A stretch of DNA of 33,647 bases from Globicatella sanguinis NBRC 15551. Lineage in GTDB: Bacteria; Bacillota; Bacilli; Lactobacillales; Aerococcaceae. Shown here piece after piece: positions 8,248 through 16,086 of this stretch; positions within the stretch are counted from its first letter, which is position 1; each line of letters begins with the position of its first letter. Below the pieces are notes generated by a model, which had not been told where the DNA came from, made no database searches, and saw only the letters and a program-made list of their open reading frames with translations. The position numbers and the translations under genes are program-made. Where the stretch lies: contig NZ_BCQX01000009.1 of assembly GCF_001552295.1 (NCBI RefSeq), positions 1-33,647 of the forward strand. Reading direction: 5' to 3'.

Positions 8248-8272
8248 AAAAATCCCCACCCGTAGGTGAGGA
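8248..8272 (-). terminator. Terminator of the opp operon
   Basis: On the minus strand a stem of CCTCACC and GGTGGGG around TACG is followed by ATTTTTG. It lies 28 bp after the oppC stop codon and isolates cas9 from opp transcription. Confidence 0.75.
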
Positions 8273-8299
8273 AATATTGATTAGTTATTAAAATTAAGA

Positions 8300-9220
8300 C
8301 TAACCACGACGTTGGCGAGCGTCTGCTGCACGTTGTAAGGTTTGTCCGATATAGTTAACACAAAGCATTAAGATTAATACTAAGATAACCGCTGGTAACC
8401 AAACCCAAGTTTTATTTTCAATAACGTCTGGGTTATTAGCATAACCGATTAAAGTACCAATTGATGGGGTTCCTACTGGTAAACCAAATCCTAAATAACT
8501 TAACCCGGTCTCGATCCCGATATTTCCAGCAAAACTTAAAGTTAAGTTGGTAATCATCATCGAGCTTAAGTTAGGTAATAATTCAAATAAGATAATTTTC
8601 CAGTCGCGAGTTCCCATCGTTTTTGAAGCACTAATATAATCTTTAGCTGCTTCTGATAAGGTTGCTGTACGGAATAAACGTGTAGTACTTGGCCACGCGA
8701 ATACAGAAATAATTAAAATTAATTTCCACATACTAAACCCTTCAACGATTGTAATCATAACGATGGTAAACATGAACGTCGGTAAAACCATAATAAAGTC
8801 AACAATACGCATCATGAAATCATCTACGGCACCACCATAATAACCAGAGATTACCCCTAAAGCAATCCCAACAACTGCGGTAATAACCGTTACGGACCAT
8901 CCGATGAATAATGTATTTTGAGTACCGGCAACTAACATTGTAAAGACATCACGTCCACCTTCATCAGTACCTAAAATATGGCCATCTACTCCCGGTTTTA
9001 AGAAACGGTCAAAAATGTTAACTTTCATTCCCGCGGGAACATCGATAAAATATGGCGATAATATTGAAATTAAAATAATAGAAATCAATAATACTAAAGC
9101 GAAAATCGCTACTTTATCACGCATAAATTCACGGCGAATAACTTCAAAACCTAGGGGTGGCACAGATGTTTCTTGATCTTGAACTACTTCGGTTTCTTGC
9201 ATATTTTGTTGTAATTCCAT
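8300..9220 (-). CDS. oppC: Oligopeptide ABC transporter permease OppC
   Basis: The gene encodes 306 residues. It is one of the two membrane subunits of a peptide importer of the Opp/Dpp family. After a cytoplasmic leader of about 35 residues comes the first membrane segment (VAIFALVLLISIILISIL), then a loop with the family pattern LGTDEGGRDVF, and further helices. The permease EAA-type loop for ATPase contact is visible in DYISASKTMGTRDWKIILFELLPNL. AGGAGG lies five bases before the ATG. It is the last gene of oppDFBC and is followed by a terminator; the binding protein gene oppA, which follows oppC in lactococci, is absent. The exact substrate cannot be read from the sequence. Confidence 0.93.
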   Translation of the reverse strand: MELQQNMQETEVVQDQETSVPPLGFEVIRREFMRDKVAIFALVLLISIILISILSPYFIDVPAGMKVNIFDRFLKPGVDGHILGTDEGGRDVFTMLVAGTQNTLFIGWSVTVITAVVGIALGVISGYYGGAVDDFMMRIVDFIMVLPTFMFTIVMITIVEGFSMWKLILIISVFAWPSTTRLFRTATLSEAAKDYISASKTMGTRDWKIILFELLPNLSSMMITNLTLSFAGNIGIETGLSYLGFGLPVGTPSIGTLIGYANNPDVIENKTWVWLPAVILVLILMLCVNYIGQTLQRAADARQRRG

Positions 9221-9229
9221 TGTGTCCTC

Positions 9230-10192
9230 CTAGTCTATTCTAATTCGTGGATCCACGAATACCATAATAATATCAGATAACAAGGTACCTAATAAGGTCA
9301 TAAATCCAAAGAACAATACTAAGGTCATCATAACTGAGAAATCACGACCACTGATTGAGTCTAAGAATAAACGTCCCATCCCTTGATAAGTAAAGATATT
9401 TTCTGTAATAACTGCCCCTGAAACTAAACCGGTAATGGTATATCCCATGAAGGCTGCAATTGGTAACAATGAGTTACGGAAAATATGACGGCGATATACT
9501 ACAGCTTCAGGTACCCCTTTCGCACGAGCGGTACGCACATAGTCTTGTGATTTTGCATCAATAATTCCAGTACGTAAGTATTGAATGGTACCGGTAGTAC
9601 TAATTAAAGCTAAGGTAGTCCCCGGTAAAATGATATGATACAAGCGTGATAACATGGCTTGAATCGTGCCCGGTGTGACACCTGAACTGATTGTCCCACG
9701 TGTTGGGAACCATTTTAATGTATAACCAAATAACCAAATCATTAATAAACCTAATACAAATGATGGCATTGAATACGAAATAAAGTTATATAAGTTAATC
9801 GTACGGTCAATCCAAGAATCTTGGTAGCGACCTGCTAATAAACCTAAAGGTAACGCAATAAGATACGTTAAAATTGCTGTAAATAATGATAACCAAATTG
9901 TTGGCCATACACGTTGTCCAATGATAGATAATACAGGTTGTTTGTATTTCCAACTTCTACCGAAGTCTCCCACTAAAACACCTTTCATCCAATCAATGTA
10001 ACGTTCATACCATGGCTTGTTTAAGCCTAATTTTTCACGCATTGCTTCTAATTGAGCTGCTGAAATTGTTGGGTCAATTGTCCCGGTTAGGGCATCCCCT
10101 GGCATTAAGATACTCAATGCAAATACTAAAATTGTTAATATAAACAATTGTGGCAGCATTAAGACAATACGTCTAAGAATTGTTTTCCACAT
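9230..10192 (-). CDS. oppB: Oligopeptide ABC transporter permease OppB
   Basis: The gene encodes 320 residues and forms the partner membrane subunit of OppC. The N-terminus MWKTILRRIVLMLPQLFILTI is the usual OppB/DppB opening. The EAA-type loop is RTARAKGVPEAVVYRRHIFRNSLLP. I use the ATG at 10192, one base after the oppF stop codon. An in-frame ATG ten codons upstream lies inside oppF and would add a charged tail not usual for the family. The ribosome binding site AAGGAGG is about 11 bases from the chosen ATG, which is a long spacing, so the start is less certain than the identity. Nine bases separate it from oppC. Confidence 0.92.
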   Translation of the reverse strand: MWKTILRRIVLMLPQLFILTILVFALSILMPGDALTGTIDPTISAAQLEAMREKLGLNKPWYERYIDWMKGVLVGDFGRSWKYKQPVLSIIGQRVWPTIWLSLFTAILTYLIALPLGLLAGRYQDSWIDRTINLYNFISYSMPSFVLGLLMIWLFGYTLKWFPTRGTISSGVTPGTIQAMLSRLYHIILPGTTLALISTTGTIQYLRTGIIDAKSQDYVRTARAKGVPEAVVYRRHIFRNSLLPIAAFMGYTITGLVSGAVITENIFTYQGMGRLFLDSISGRDFSVMMTLVLFFGFMTLLGTLLSDIIMVFVDPRIRID

Positions 10193-10193
10193 A

Positions 10194-11150
10194 TTAATTG
10201 ACGCCTCCTTGTCCATTAACATCTTTCAGAGCTACTTTGTGCGTAGATGATAATTCTTTCAAGTCGTAAACGCGACCTTCTTCCGTGAAATACTTAGATG
10301 CATTCGTTTGGTATTCTTTTTCAACACGCAAACGATTCATTTTGTTTTCTTCACGGTTATTTGGATCGGTTTGCGGTATCGCTGATAATAAACGACGAGT
10401 GTAAATATGTTTTGGATCGCCATAAATATCGGTTCTTGAACCATATTCAGTGAAACGACCCCGATACATAATTGCTAACTCATCACACATATGTTTTACG
10501 ACCCCTAAGTCATGGGAAATAAATAAATAACTCGTATTATATTCATCTTGGATACGTCTCATAAAGTTTAATACTTGTGCTTGTACAGATAAGTCCAAAG
10601 CAGAAACTGGCTCATCGGCAATGATTAATTTAGGATTAATCGCAACCGCTCTGGCTACGCCAATACGTTGACGTTGACCACCTGAGAATTCGTGTGGATA
10701 TTTGTTTAAAGCATCTTCGGATAAACCGACAATATGCAGTAACTCAATCATTTTACGTTTTTCTTCTTCTGGTGTCATATTTTCAAAGTTACGTAATGGT
10801 TCTGATAAAACATCTGTAATACGCTTTTTAGGGTTAAAACTACTCATTGCATCTTGGAAAATCATTTGCACATTTCGACGATAATCAGATCGTCTTTTAC
10901 GTGCTTCTGAAGTAATGTCTTTACCTTCATAGAAGATTTTACCGTCGGTAATTTTTTCTAATCCAATAATGGCTTTACCGATTGTTGATTTACCTGAACC
11001 TGATTCTCCTACTAATCCATAAGTTTTTCCTTCTTCGAAGACTAAGTCAACGCCATCAACTGCATAAACATAATCTGTAATACGGTTAAAGAAGCCACTT
11101 CTAATTGGATAATGGACTTTCAGTCCTTCTACTCTCATAAATTCTGCCAT
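10194..11150 (-). CDS. oppF: Oligopeptide ABC transporter ATPase OppF
   Basis: The gene encodes 318 residues. It is one of two ATPases that power peptide import. Walker A is GESGSGKST near residue 48, the Q-loop is MIFQDAMSSFNPKKR, the ABC signature is FSGGQRQR, Walker B is LIIADEPVSALD, and the switch His is in LFISHDLG. The C-terminal oligopeptide-transporter extension is present (HIYTRRLLSAIPQTDP). Its ATG overlaps the oppD stop codon by one base (TAATG), which indicates coupled translation of the two ATPases. Confidence 0.94.
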   Translation of the reverse strand: MAEFMRVEGLKVHYPIRSGFFNRITDYVYAVDGVDLVFEEGKTYGLVGESGSGKSTIGKAIIGLEKITDGKIFYEGKDITSEARKRRSDYRRNVQMIFQDAMSSFNPKKRITDVLSEPLRNFENMTPEEEKRKMIELLHIVGLSEDALNKYPHEFSGGQRQRIGVARAVAINPKLIIADEPVSALDLSVQAQVLNFMRRIQDEYNTSYLFISHDLGVVKHMCDELAIMYRGRFTEYGSRTDIYGDPKHIYTRRLLSAIPQTDPNNREENKMNRLRVEKEYQTNASKYFTEEGRVYDLKELSSTHKVALKDVNGQGGVN

Positions 11151-12163
11151 TATTTCGCCTCCTCTTCAAAGTGGAAGTGTTCATGACAGGTACAACGAAC
11201 GAAATGACCTGGCACTACTTCGTGTAAGGTTGGATTTTCTTCATGAGCTTCTGATCCAATCCACGGAATACGTGGAGCAAAACGACAACCTTTTCTTGGT
11301 AATTTAGGTAGTGGTGGAACAATTCCTTGAATAACATGCAATTCACCTGATTCATCTTCTAAATTACTATCCGTTTGTGGGATTGAACGTAATAAAGAAC
11401 GTGTATATGGATGTCGAGGATCATTGAATAAATCATGTACGGTTGCAATTTCAACGATTTGCCCTGCATACATCACGGCTACACGGTCAGCTGTTTCAGC
11501 TACAACTCCTAAGTCATGTGTAATTAAAATAATACCTGATTCAGTTTCTTCCTGAATATCATTTAATAAGTCCAAAATTTGAGCTTGGATAGTAACATCC
11601 AATGCTGTTGTAGGCTCATCGGCAATAATGATAGCCGGTTTACAAGCTAAAGCAATCGCTATAACCACACGTTGACGCATCCCACCGGATAATTCATGTG
11701 GATATTGTTTTGCTGTTCGTTGTGGATTCGCAATCCCTACTTGATCTAATAATTCTAAAACGCGTTTATGGCGCTCATTAGAATTTAACTTTGTATGATA
11801 AATTAAAGCTTCATCAATTTGAGATTCAATGGTCATCAAAGGATTTAATGAAGCTAATGGATCTTGGAAAATCATTCCGATTTCCTTACCACGAATACCA
11901 TTAAAGGCTGCTTCATCATATTCAATAACATTTTCGTTTTGATAAATAATTTCACCAGTAATCTTTGTTACATTTGGGTTGTGTAATCCCATAATGGTCG
12001 TTGCAAGTGTACTCTTACCACAACCTGACTCTCCAACTATTGCTAATTTTTCATTTTTGAATAGTTGTAAAGAAACACCATCTACCGCATCATAATAATC
12101 ATCTTTGATACGGAACCCAACATGCAAGTCTTTTATATCTAATAATAATTCTTGCTCATTCAT
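11150..12163 (-). CDS. oppD: Oligopeptide ABC transporter ATPase OppD
   Basis: The gene encodes 337 residues and is the first gene of oppDFBC. Walker A is GESGCGKST (44-52), the signature LSGGMRQR begins at 158, Walker B is IIIADEPTTALD, and the switch His is in LITHDLG. The C-terminal region, which holds four cysteines for an iron-sulfur cluster in many OppD/DppD proteins, keeps Cys293 and Cys324 but has Ile299 and Ser304 at the middle two positions, so a classic cluster is unlikely. The ribosome binding site GGAGGG is five bases before the ATG. Only 32 bp separate it from acpP, so it may be cotranscribed with acpP or use a promoter overlapping the acpP end. Confidence 0.94.
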   Translation of the reverse strand: MNEQELLLDIKDLHVGFRIKDDYYDAVDGVSLQLFKNEKLAIVGESGCGKSTLATTIMGLHNPNVTKITGEIIYQNENVIEYDEAAFNGIRGKEIGMIFQDPLASLNPLMTIESQIDEALIYHTKLNSNERHKRVLELLDQVGIANPQRTAKQYPHELSGGMRQRVVIAIALACKPAIIIADEPTTALDVTIQAQILDLLNDIQEETESGIILITHDLGVVAETADRVAVMYAGQIVEIATVHDLFNDPRHPYTRSLLRSIPQTDSNLEDESGELHVIQGIVPPLPKLPRKGCRFAPRIPWIGSEAHEENPTLHEVVPGHFVRCTCHEHFHFEEEAK

Positions 12164-12195
12164 GTTTTCCCTCCGTTCAGTTATACCTTATACTA

Positions 12196-12438
12196 CTACG
12201 CTGTTAACGTCTCGATATATTGAACGGCATCGCCAACATTATCAAGTTGTTCTATTTTGTCATCATCAAATGTCACTTCAAATCGATTTTCTAATTCCAT
12301 TACTAATTCAACGATATCCAATGAATCAGCACCTAAATCATTAAACGTCATTGTCGGAGTGACACTTTCTTCTTGAACATCAAAACGATCGATAATCATT
12401 TCTTTTACAATTTCGAATACATTTTCTTTAGTTCCCAT
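12196..12438 (-). CDS. acpP: Acyl carrier protein
   Basis: The gene encodes 80 residues, a normal ACP length, and the protein is strongly acidic. ACP carries growing acyl chains on a phosphopantetheine arm for fatty acid and phospholipid synthesis. The attachment serine is Ser39 in GADSLDIVEL. I start at the ATG at 12438, which has GGAGG seven bases ahead; sixteen upstream in-frame codons are not part of the protein. The gene follows plsX, which uses acyl-ACP, and has its own good promoter. Confidence 0.95.
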   Translation of the reverse strand: MGTKENVFEIVKEMIIDRFDVQEESVTPTMTFNDLGADSLDIVELVMELENRFEVTFDDDKIEQLDNVGDAVQYIETLTA

Positions 12439-12474
12439 TAATATACCTCCAACTAATTTTGCGTCTACACGCGC

Positions 12475-12490
12475 TAGTATACTCATACTA
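12475..12490. promoter_or_regulatory. Operator-like palindrome at the acpP start site
   Basis: Perfect 6-bp arms TAGTAT and ATACTA flank ACTC, touching the acpP -10 hexamer and covering the expected transcription start. TAGTAT also occurs just upstream in the promoter spacer. The spacing does not match the FapR or FabT sites I know, so the regulator is unknown. Confidence 0.35.
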
Positions 12491-12518
12491 TTTTACATAC
12501 TAAATACTAAATTGTCTA
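12490..12518 (-). promoter_or_regulatory. acpP promoter
   Basis: TAGACA (12513-12518) and TAAAAT (12490-12495) are 17 bp apart; each matches the sigma-A consensus at five of six positions. It would give a 5' leader of about 45 bases before the acpP ATG. Confidence 0.65.
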
Positions 12519-12555
12519 CCTAAAAATTAATTTAATTTAAGAATCCACTATTAGA

Positions 12556-13557
12556 TTATGAGAAATTTTTAAAATGGTTAGCTATTTCTTCCACAACATT
12601 GCTTGTTAATATTTTATTTGCTTGTCTAATCGCATTGAAGATGGCTTCCTCATTAGAAGAGCCATGTGCTTTAATGACGGGCGCTTGTACTCCTAATAAA
12701 ATAGCTCCGCCCTCTTTAGTGTCATCAAATTGATCTTTTAAATCACTCAATGCATCTTTGATTAATAATCCACCTAATTTGGATTTAAGGCCCGTATTTA
12801 ATAATTGATTTTTGATTGCTTTAAAAATGGATTTAGAAGTTCCTTCCAATGATTTTAAAATAGCATTACCAGTAAAACCATCCGTAATGGCGATATCACA
12901 TACACCTTGTAACAGTTCTTTTGCTTCGACATTGCCTATAAAATTTAATTCAGTTGCTTCTTTTAATAAAGGAAAGGTTGCTTTACTTAATTCATTCCCT
13001 TTGGTTTCTTCAGTACCATTATTAACTAAGCCTACTCTTGGTTTAGCGATACCGAACATGGCTTTGGCATAAAATGAAGCTAACACGGCAAATTGATATA
13101 AATTATTAGGTTTACAATCCGCATTTGCGCCTGCATCGGCTAAAATTAAATGTGGTGATTCAGGATTAAAAGTTGGTAATACTGGCATTAAACCTGGACG
13201 ATCAATCCCTTTCATACGCCCAACGACGAGTAAACCACTTGCTAATAAAGCGCCAGTATTTCCGGCTGATAATAAAGCATCCGCTTTTTTCTCTTTTACA
13301 TATTGTGCTGCCATTACCATTGAAGAACCTTTTTTACGACGCACCGCAGCCACAGGTTCATCATCACTTTCAACCACTTCATCGGTATGGACGATGGTGA
13401 CTCTGTCTTCAACTGTTAATAATGGTTTTATTTGTGCTTCATCTCCAAATAGCAGTACTTCAATTTCGGGAAAAGTCGCGATAGCCTTATTGACTCCCTT
13501 TACAACTGCATTGGGAGCATGATCGCCTCCCATGGCATCGATTGCAATTTTAAACAT
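12556..13557 (-). CDS. plsX: Phosphate acyltransferase PlsX
   Basis: The gene encodes 333 residues. PlsX makes acyl-phosphate from acyl-ACP, the first step of phosphatidic acid synthesis with PlsY. The family opening MFKIAIDAMGGDHAP is present, as are the conserved blocks ILADAGANADCKP, GLVNNGTEETKGN and DGFTGNAILKSLEG. The length is normal. AGAAGG lies nine bases before the ATG. It is followed by acpP after 117 bp, the common Firmicute pairing. It is a peripheral membrane protein in known cases; I see no membrane segment. Confidence 0.96.
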   Translation of the reverse strand: MFKIAIDAMGGDHAPNAVVKGVNKAIATFPEIEVLLFGDEAQIKPLLTVEDRVTIVHTDEVVESDDEPVAAVRRKKGSSMVMAAQYVKEKKADALLSAGNTGALLASGLLVVGRMKGIDRPGLMPVLPTFNPESPHLILADAGANADCKPNNLYQFAVLASFYAKAMFGIAKPRVGLVNNGTEETKGNELSKATFPLLKEATELNFIGNVEAKELLQGVCDIAITDGFTGNAILKSLEGTSKSIFKAIKNQLLNTGLKSKLGGLLIKDALSDLKDQFDDTKEGGAILLGVQAPVIKAHGSSNEEAIFNAIRQANKILTSNVVEEIANHFKNFS

Positions 13558-13617
13558 TATATACCTTCTTTCTTAAACACATATTATCGTTTTTATCTTT
13601 CATTTAGGAAGTGGACA

Positions 13618-13626
13618 AGTATAACA
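13618..13626 (-). promoter_or_regulatory. Possible extended -10 promoter of plsX
   Basis: The minus strand reads TGTTATACT, an extended -10 (TGn plus TATACT), about 60 bp before the plsX ATG. I see no -35 at the usual distance. Confidence 0.35.
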
Positions 13627-13927
13627 AAATGAGATGATTTTCGCTTCAACTTCTAGCACTCACAGTCAGAAATTATTAACCTATTTTTTAGGTACTGTTT
13701 GATTTCTAATCAAAAAAGAGCTGAGCATTTACGTGTAATAATTGAATCAATTTTATCAAATTTTTGCCCATTTCAAACAAGCTAATAAAAATCTCTTCCT
13801 ATTATATAGATAAGATTTATAAGTAATGATTTTATGTTCACTTAATGAAGTTATTTTACACTACTTTTTTAAATAGTTCATCTGATATGGTTATCATCAA
13901 AATAAGTTTTCAGATTTTGTCGTTTTC

Positions 13928-13952
13928 AAAAAAGTCATCACCATACAGTGAT
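13928..13952 (-). terminator. Weak terminator after recG
   Basis: A 5-bp stem (ATCAC / GTGAT) is followed on the minus strand by GAC and six T residues, 28 bp past the recG stop codon. The stem is short, so this is tentative. Confidence 0.4.
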
Positions 13953-13979
13953 TTATTAATTATTATCTTGATTCGAAAA

Positions 13980-16013
13980 TTACATTTCAATGATGGTAGA
14001 ATCTTGCCAATCTTTTAAGGCTTGTTCTTCTTCATCAGATAAATGATGTAAATGATTTAAAAGTTCTTTGGCTTCTTGACGGGCAATCGCTAAAATATGC
14101 GCATCTTCGACCACATTCGCAAAATGAAATTGTGGTAATCCCGATTGGCTACGTCCCATAATATCACCAATCCCTCTAATTTTCATATCCTCTTGACTAA
14201 TAAAAAAGCCATCTTGAGATTGGGTCATAATATCCAGTCGTGCTTCTCCTTGTTCAGTAGTAGGCGATCCGATGAGGTAACAATAACTTGGTAAATCACT
14301 TCGTCCGACCCGTCCTCTTAATTGATGTAACTGAGCTAAACCAAAGCGTTCAGCAGACTGAATCACAATGACTGTTGCGTTAGGAACATCGACACCGACT
14401 TCCACCATGGTAGTTGCCACTAAAATTTGGATCTGGTTATCATTAAATTGATCCATTACCTTTTCTTGTGCTTCTTTATCTAACTGTCCATGTAAGACGC
14501 CTACTTGATATTGAACAAAAACCTCGCTTAAATGATCGGCAATCTCGATTACATTATCAATCGACTGCATATTTTCTGATGCATCAATCAATGGCAACAC
14601 ATAATAAACTTGATGACCTGCCGCCAGTTCAATGTGCATGCGTTCATATACTTCATCTATTTTTCCTGCTTCTACTCGATGGGTAGTAATCGGTTTACGT
14701 CCACCTGGTAATTCATCAATGGTCGAAACCGACAATTCGCCATATAATGTCATCGCTAATGAACGAGGGATCGGAGTAGCAGTCATTTGTAATAAATTAA
14801 CTGCCGTAGCATTTTTATTCAGTAAGGCTTGTCTTTGTCCAACACCAAAACGGTGCTGTTCATCGATAATGGCTAAGCCAAGCTGTTTGAATTGAACATT
14901 ATCTTGAATGAGTGCATGCGTCCCAATCACAATTCGAATTCTACCCGTTTGTAAGCCTTCGATTAAAATTTGTTTTTCTTTTGCTTTTAAATTACTCACT
15001 AATAATTCTGCGTGTAAGCCCATCGGTTCAAATATCCGGTTAAAATTCTCATAATGTTGTTTGGCTAATATTTCAGTAGGTGCCATTAAAGCCGTTTGAA
15101 AACCTGCTTGAATCGTTGCTATCATCCCTAAAAAGGCCACTAAGGTCTTCCCACTTCCGACATCACCTTGTAGCATTCGTTTCATAGGATAAGGCGCCAT
15201 TAGGTCATAACAGATTTCATTCACGGCTTTTTTCTGAGCATTGGTCAATTCATAGGGTAAGGTCTTAATAACACTTTTTAAATCTTCTACCTCATAAAAA
15301 ATTCGTACACCCTGCTCTTGACTATCACGATAAGCAGCGTTTAATAAGCGCCATTGATATAAGAAAAATTCAAGAAAAATGATTTTGCGCGTTGCTTGTT
15401 TCTTTTGCACTGAGTCTTTTGGAAAATGCATTTGATACAAAGCTTGATTCAATGGGATTAAGCGATATTTATCATTTAAATATTGGGGAATAATTTCAGG
15501 AATCTGATGATAATATTCATCAAAACCAGCTTGAATTGTTTTTAAAATGGTGATTTGACGAATTCCCTGTTTGCTAGGATAAACACCGGCAATATTATTC
15601 TCCCCATCTTCATCAATTTTAATCATTTTCATGCCTAGTAAACTTTGTTGGTTACTTTGCCATTTACCATAAACCACTTTTGTTTGGCCTAATTCAAATG
15701 ATTTTTTTAAATAAGGTTGATTAAAAAAAACAACTTGGATGACCTCAGTGTCAGACACAGCAAAACGAAATGATAAACGACTCTTGCCCCGACCATAATA
15801 ATTGACCACCGGTGGTGATACAACTTGTCCTTTTAAGGTTACTTTTTCTTGATCCATAATTGTTTTTAAATCTCGAATTTGAAAATCTTCATAGCGAAAA
15901 GGGAAATAAAATAATAAATCTCGAATAGTTAGAATGCCTAAAGAGGCAAATTGTTGTACTTTTGCTGGGCCTACTCCTTTTAAGGTTCCAATACTATCCA
16001 ACCAATCACTCAC
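13980..16013 (-). CDS. recG: ATP-dependent DNA helicase RecG
   Basis: The gene encodes 677 residues, the usual size. RecG remodels stalled replication forks and Holliday junctions. The N-terminal wedge (OB-fold) region is followed by the helicase core: Walker A GDVGSGKT, motif II DEQHRFGVGQRQ, motif III TATPIPRS, motif V TTMVEVGVDVPNA and motif VI QLRGRVGRS, then the RecG C-terminal TRG-type region (QSGLPQFHF). I choose a GTG start at 16013 because GGAGG lies eight bases ahead of it. The reading frame stays open 21 codons further, but that stretch contains the terminator hairpin at 16043-16067 and is not coding. The order asp23-fakA-recG is the standard Firmicute order. Confidence 0.96.
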   Translation of the reverse strand: MSDWLDSIGTLKGVGPAKVQQFASLGILTIRDLLFYFPFRYEDFQIRDLKTIMDQEKVTLKGQVVSPPVVNYYGRGKSRLSFRFAVSDTEVIQVVFFNQPYLKKSFELGQTKVVYGKWQSNQQSLLGMKMIKIDEDGENNIAGVYPSKQGIRQITILKTIQAGFDEYYHQIPEIIPQYLNDKYRLIPLNQALYQMHFPKDSVQKKQATRKIIFLEFFLYQWRLLNAAYRDSQEQGVRIFYEVEDLKSVIKTLPYELTNAQKKAVNEICYDLMAPYPMKRMLQGDVGSGKTLVAFLGMIATIQAGFQTALMAPTEILAKQHYENFNRIFEPMGLHAELLVSNLKAKEKQILIEGLQTGRIRIVIGTHALIQDNVQFKQLGLAIIDEQHRFGVGQRQALLNKNATAVNLLQMTATPIPRSLAMTLYGELSVSTIDELPGGRKPITTHRVEAGKIDEVYERMHIELAAGHQVYYVLPLIDASENMQSIDNVIEIADHLSEVFVQYQVGVLHGQLDKEAQEKVMDQFNDNQIQILVATTMVEVGVDVPNATVIVIQSAERFGLAQLHQLRGRVGRSDLPSYCYLIGSPTTEQGEARLDIMTQSQDGFFISQEDMKIRGIGDIMGRSQSGLPQFHFANVVEDAHILAIARQEAKELLNHLHHLSDEEEQALKDWQDSTIIEM

Positions 16014-16042
16014 TGACCTTGCCTCCTCCCTTAAAATAACAC

Positions 16043-16067
16043 AAAAGAGCCGGGTTGCCCCAGCTCT
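16043..16067 (-). terminator. GNRA-capped terminator between fakA and recG
   Basis: Minus-strand arms AGAGCTGGG and CCCGGCTCT pair over all nine positions (one GU) around a GCAA tetraloop, followed by TTTTGTG. It starts 20 bp past the fakA stop codon. The T-tract is short, so partial read-through into recG is likely. Confidence 0.7.
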
Positions 16068-16086
16068 AACTATCATCCTTAATACA

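Larger units (their letters stand above)
13558..13979. other. 422-bp non-coding region between recG and plsX
   Basis: I find no gene. It holds a weak terminator after recG (13928-13952), a palindrome with 7-bp arms TTTGATT and AATCAAA around TCT (13698-13714), a small ACCTA/TAGGT hairpin (13679-13693), and an extended -10 element before plsX (13618-13626). Positions 13611-13620 share GTGGACAAG with the hairpin element at the right edge of the window, possibly an eroded copy. Confidence 0.5.

Noticed and set aside
12475-12490. FapR site at acpP
   Set aside because: The half sites resemble TTAGTA but arm length and spacing differ, and FapR is not expected in this order.
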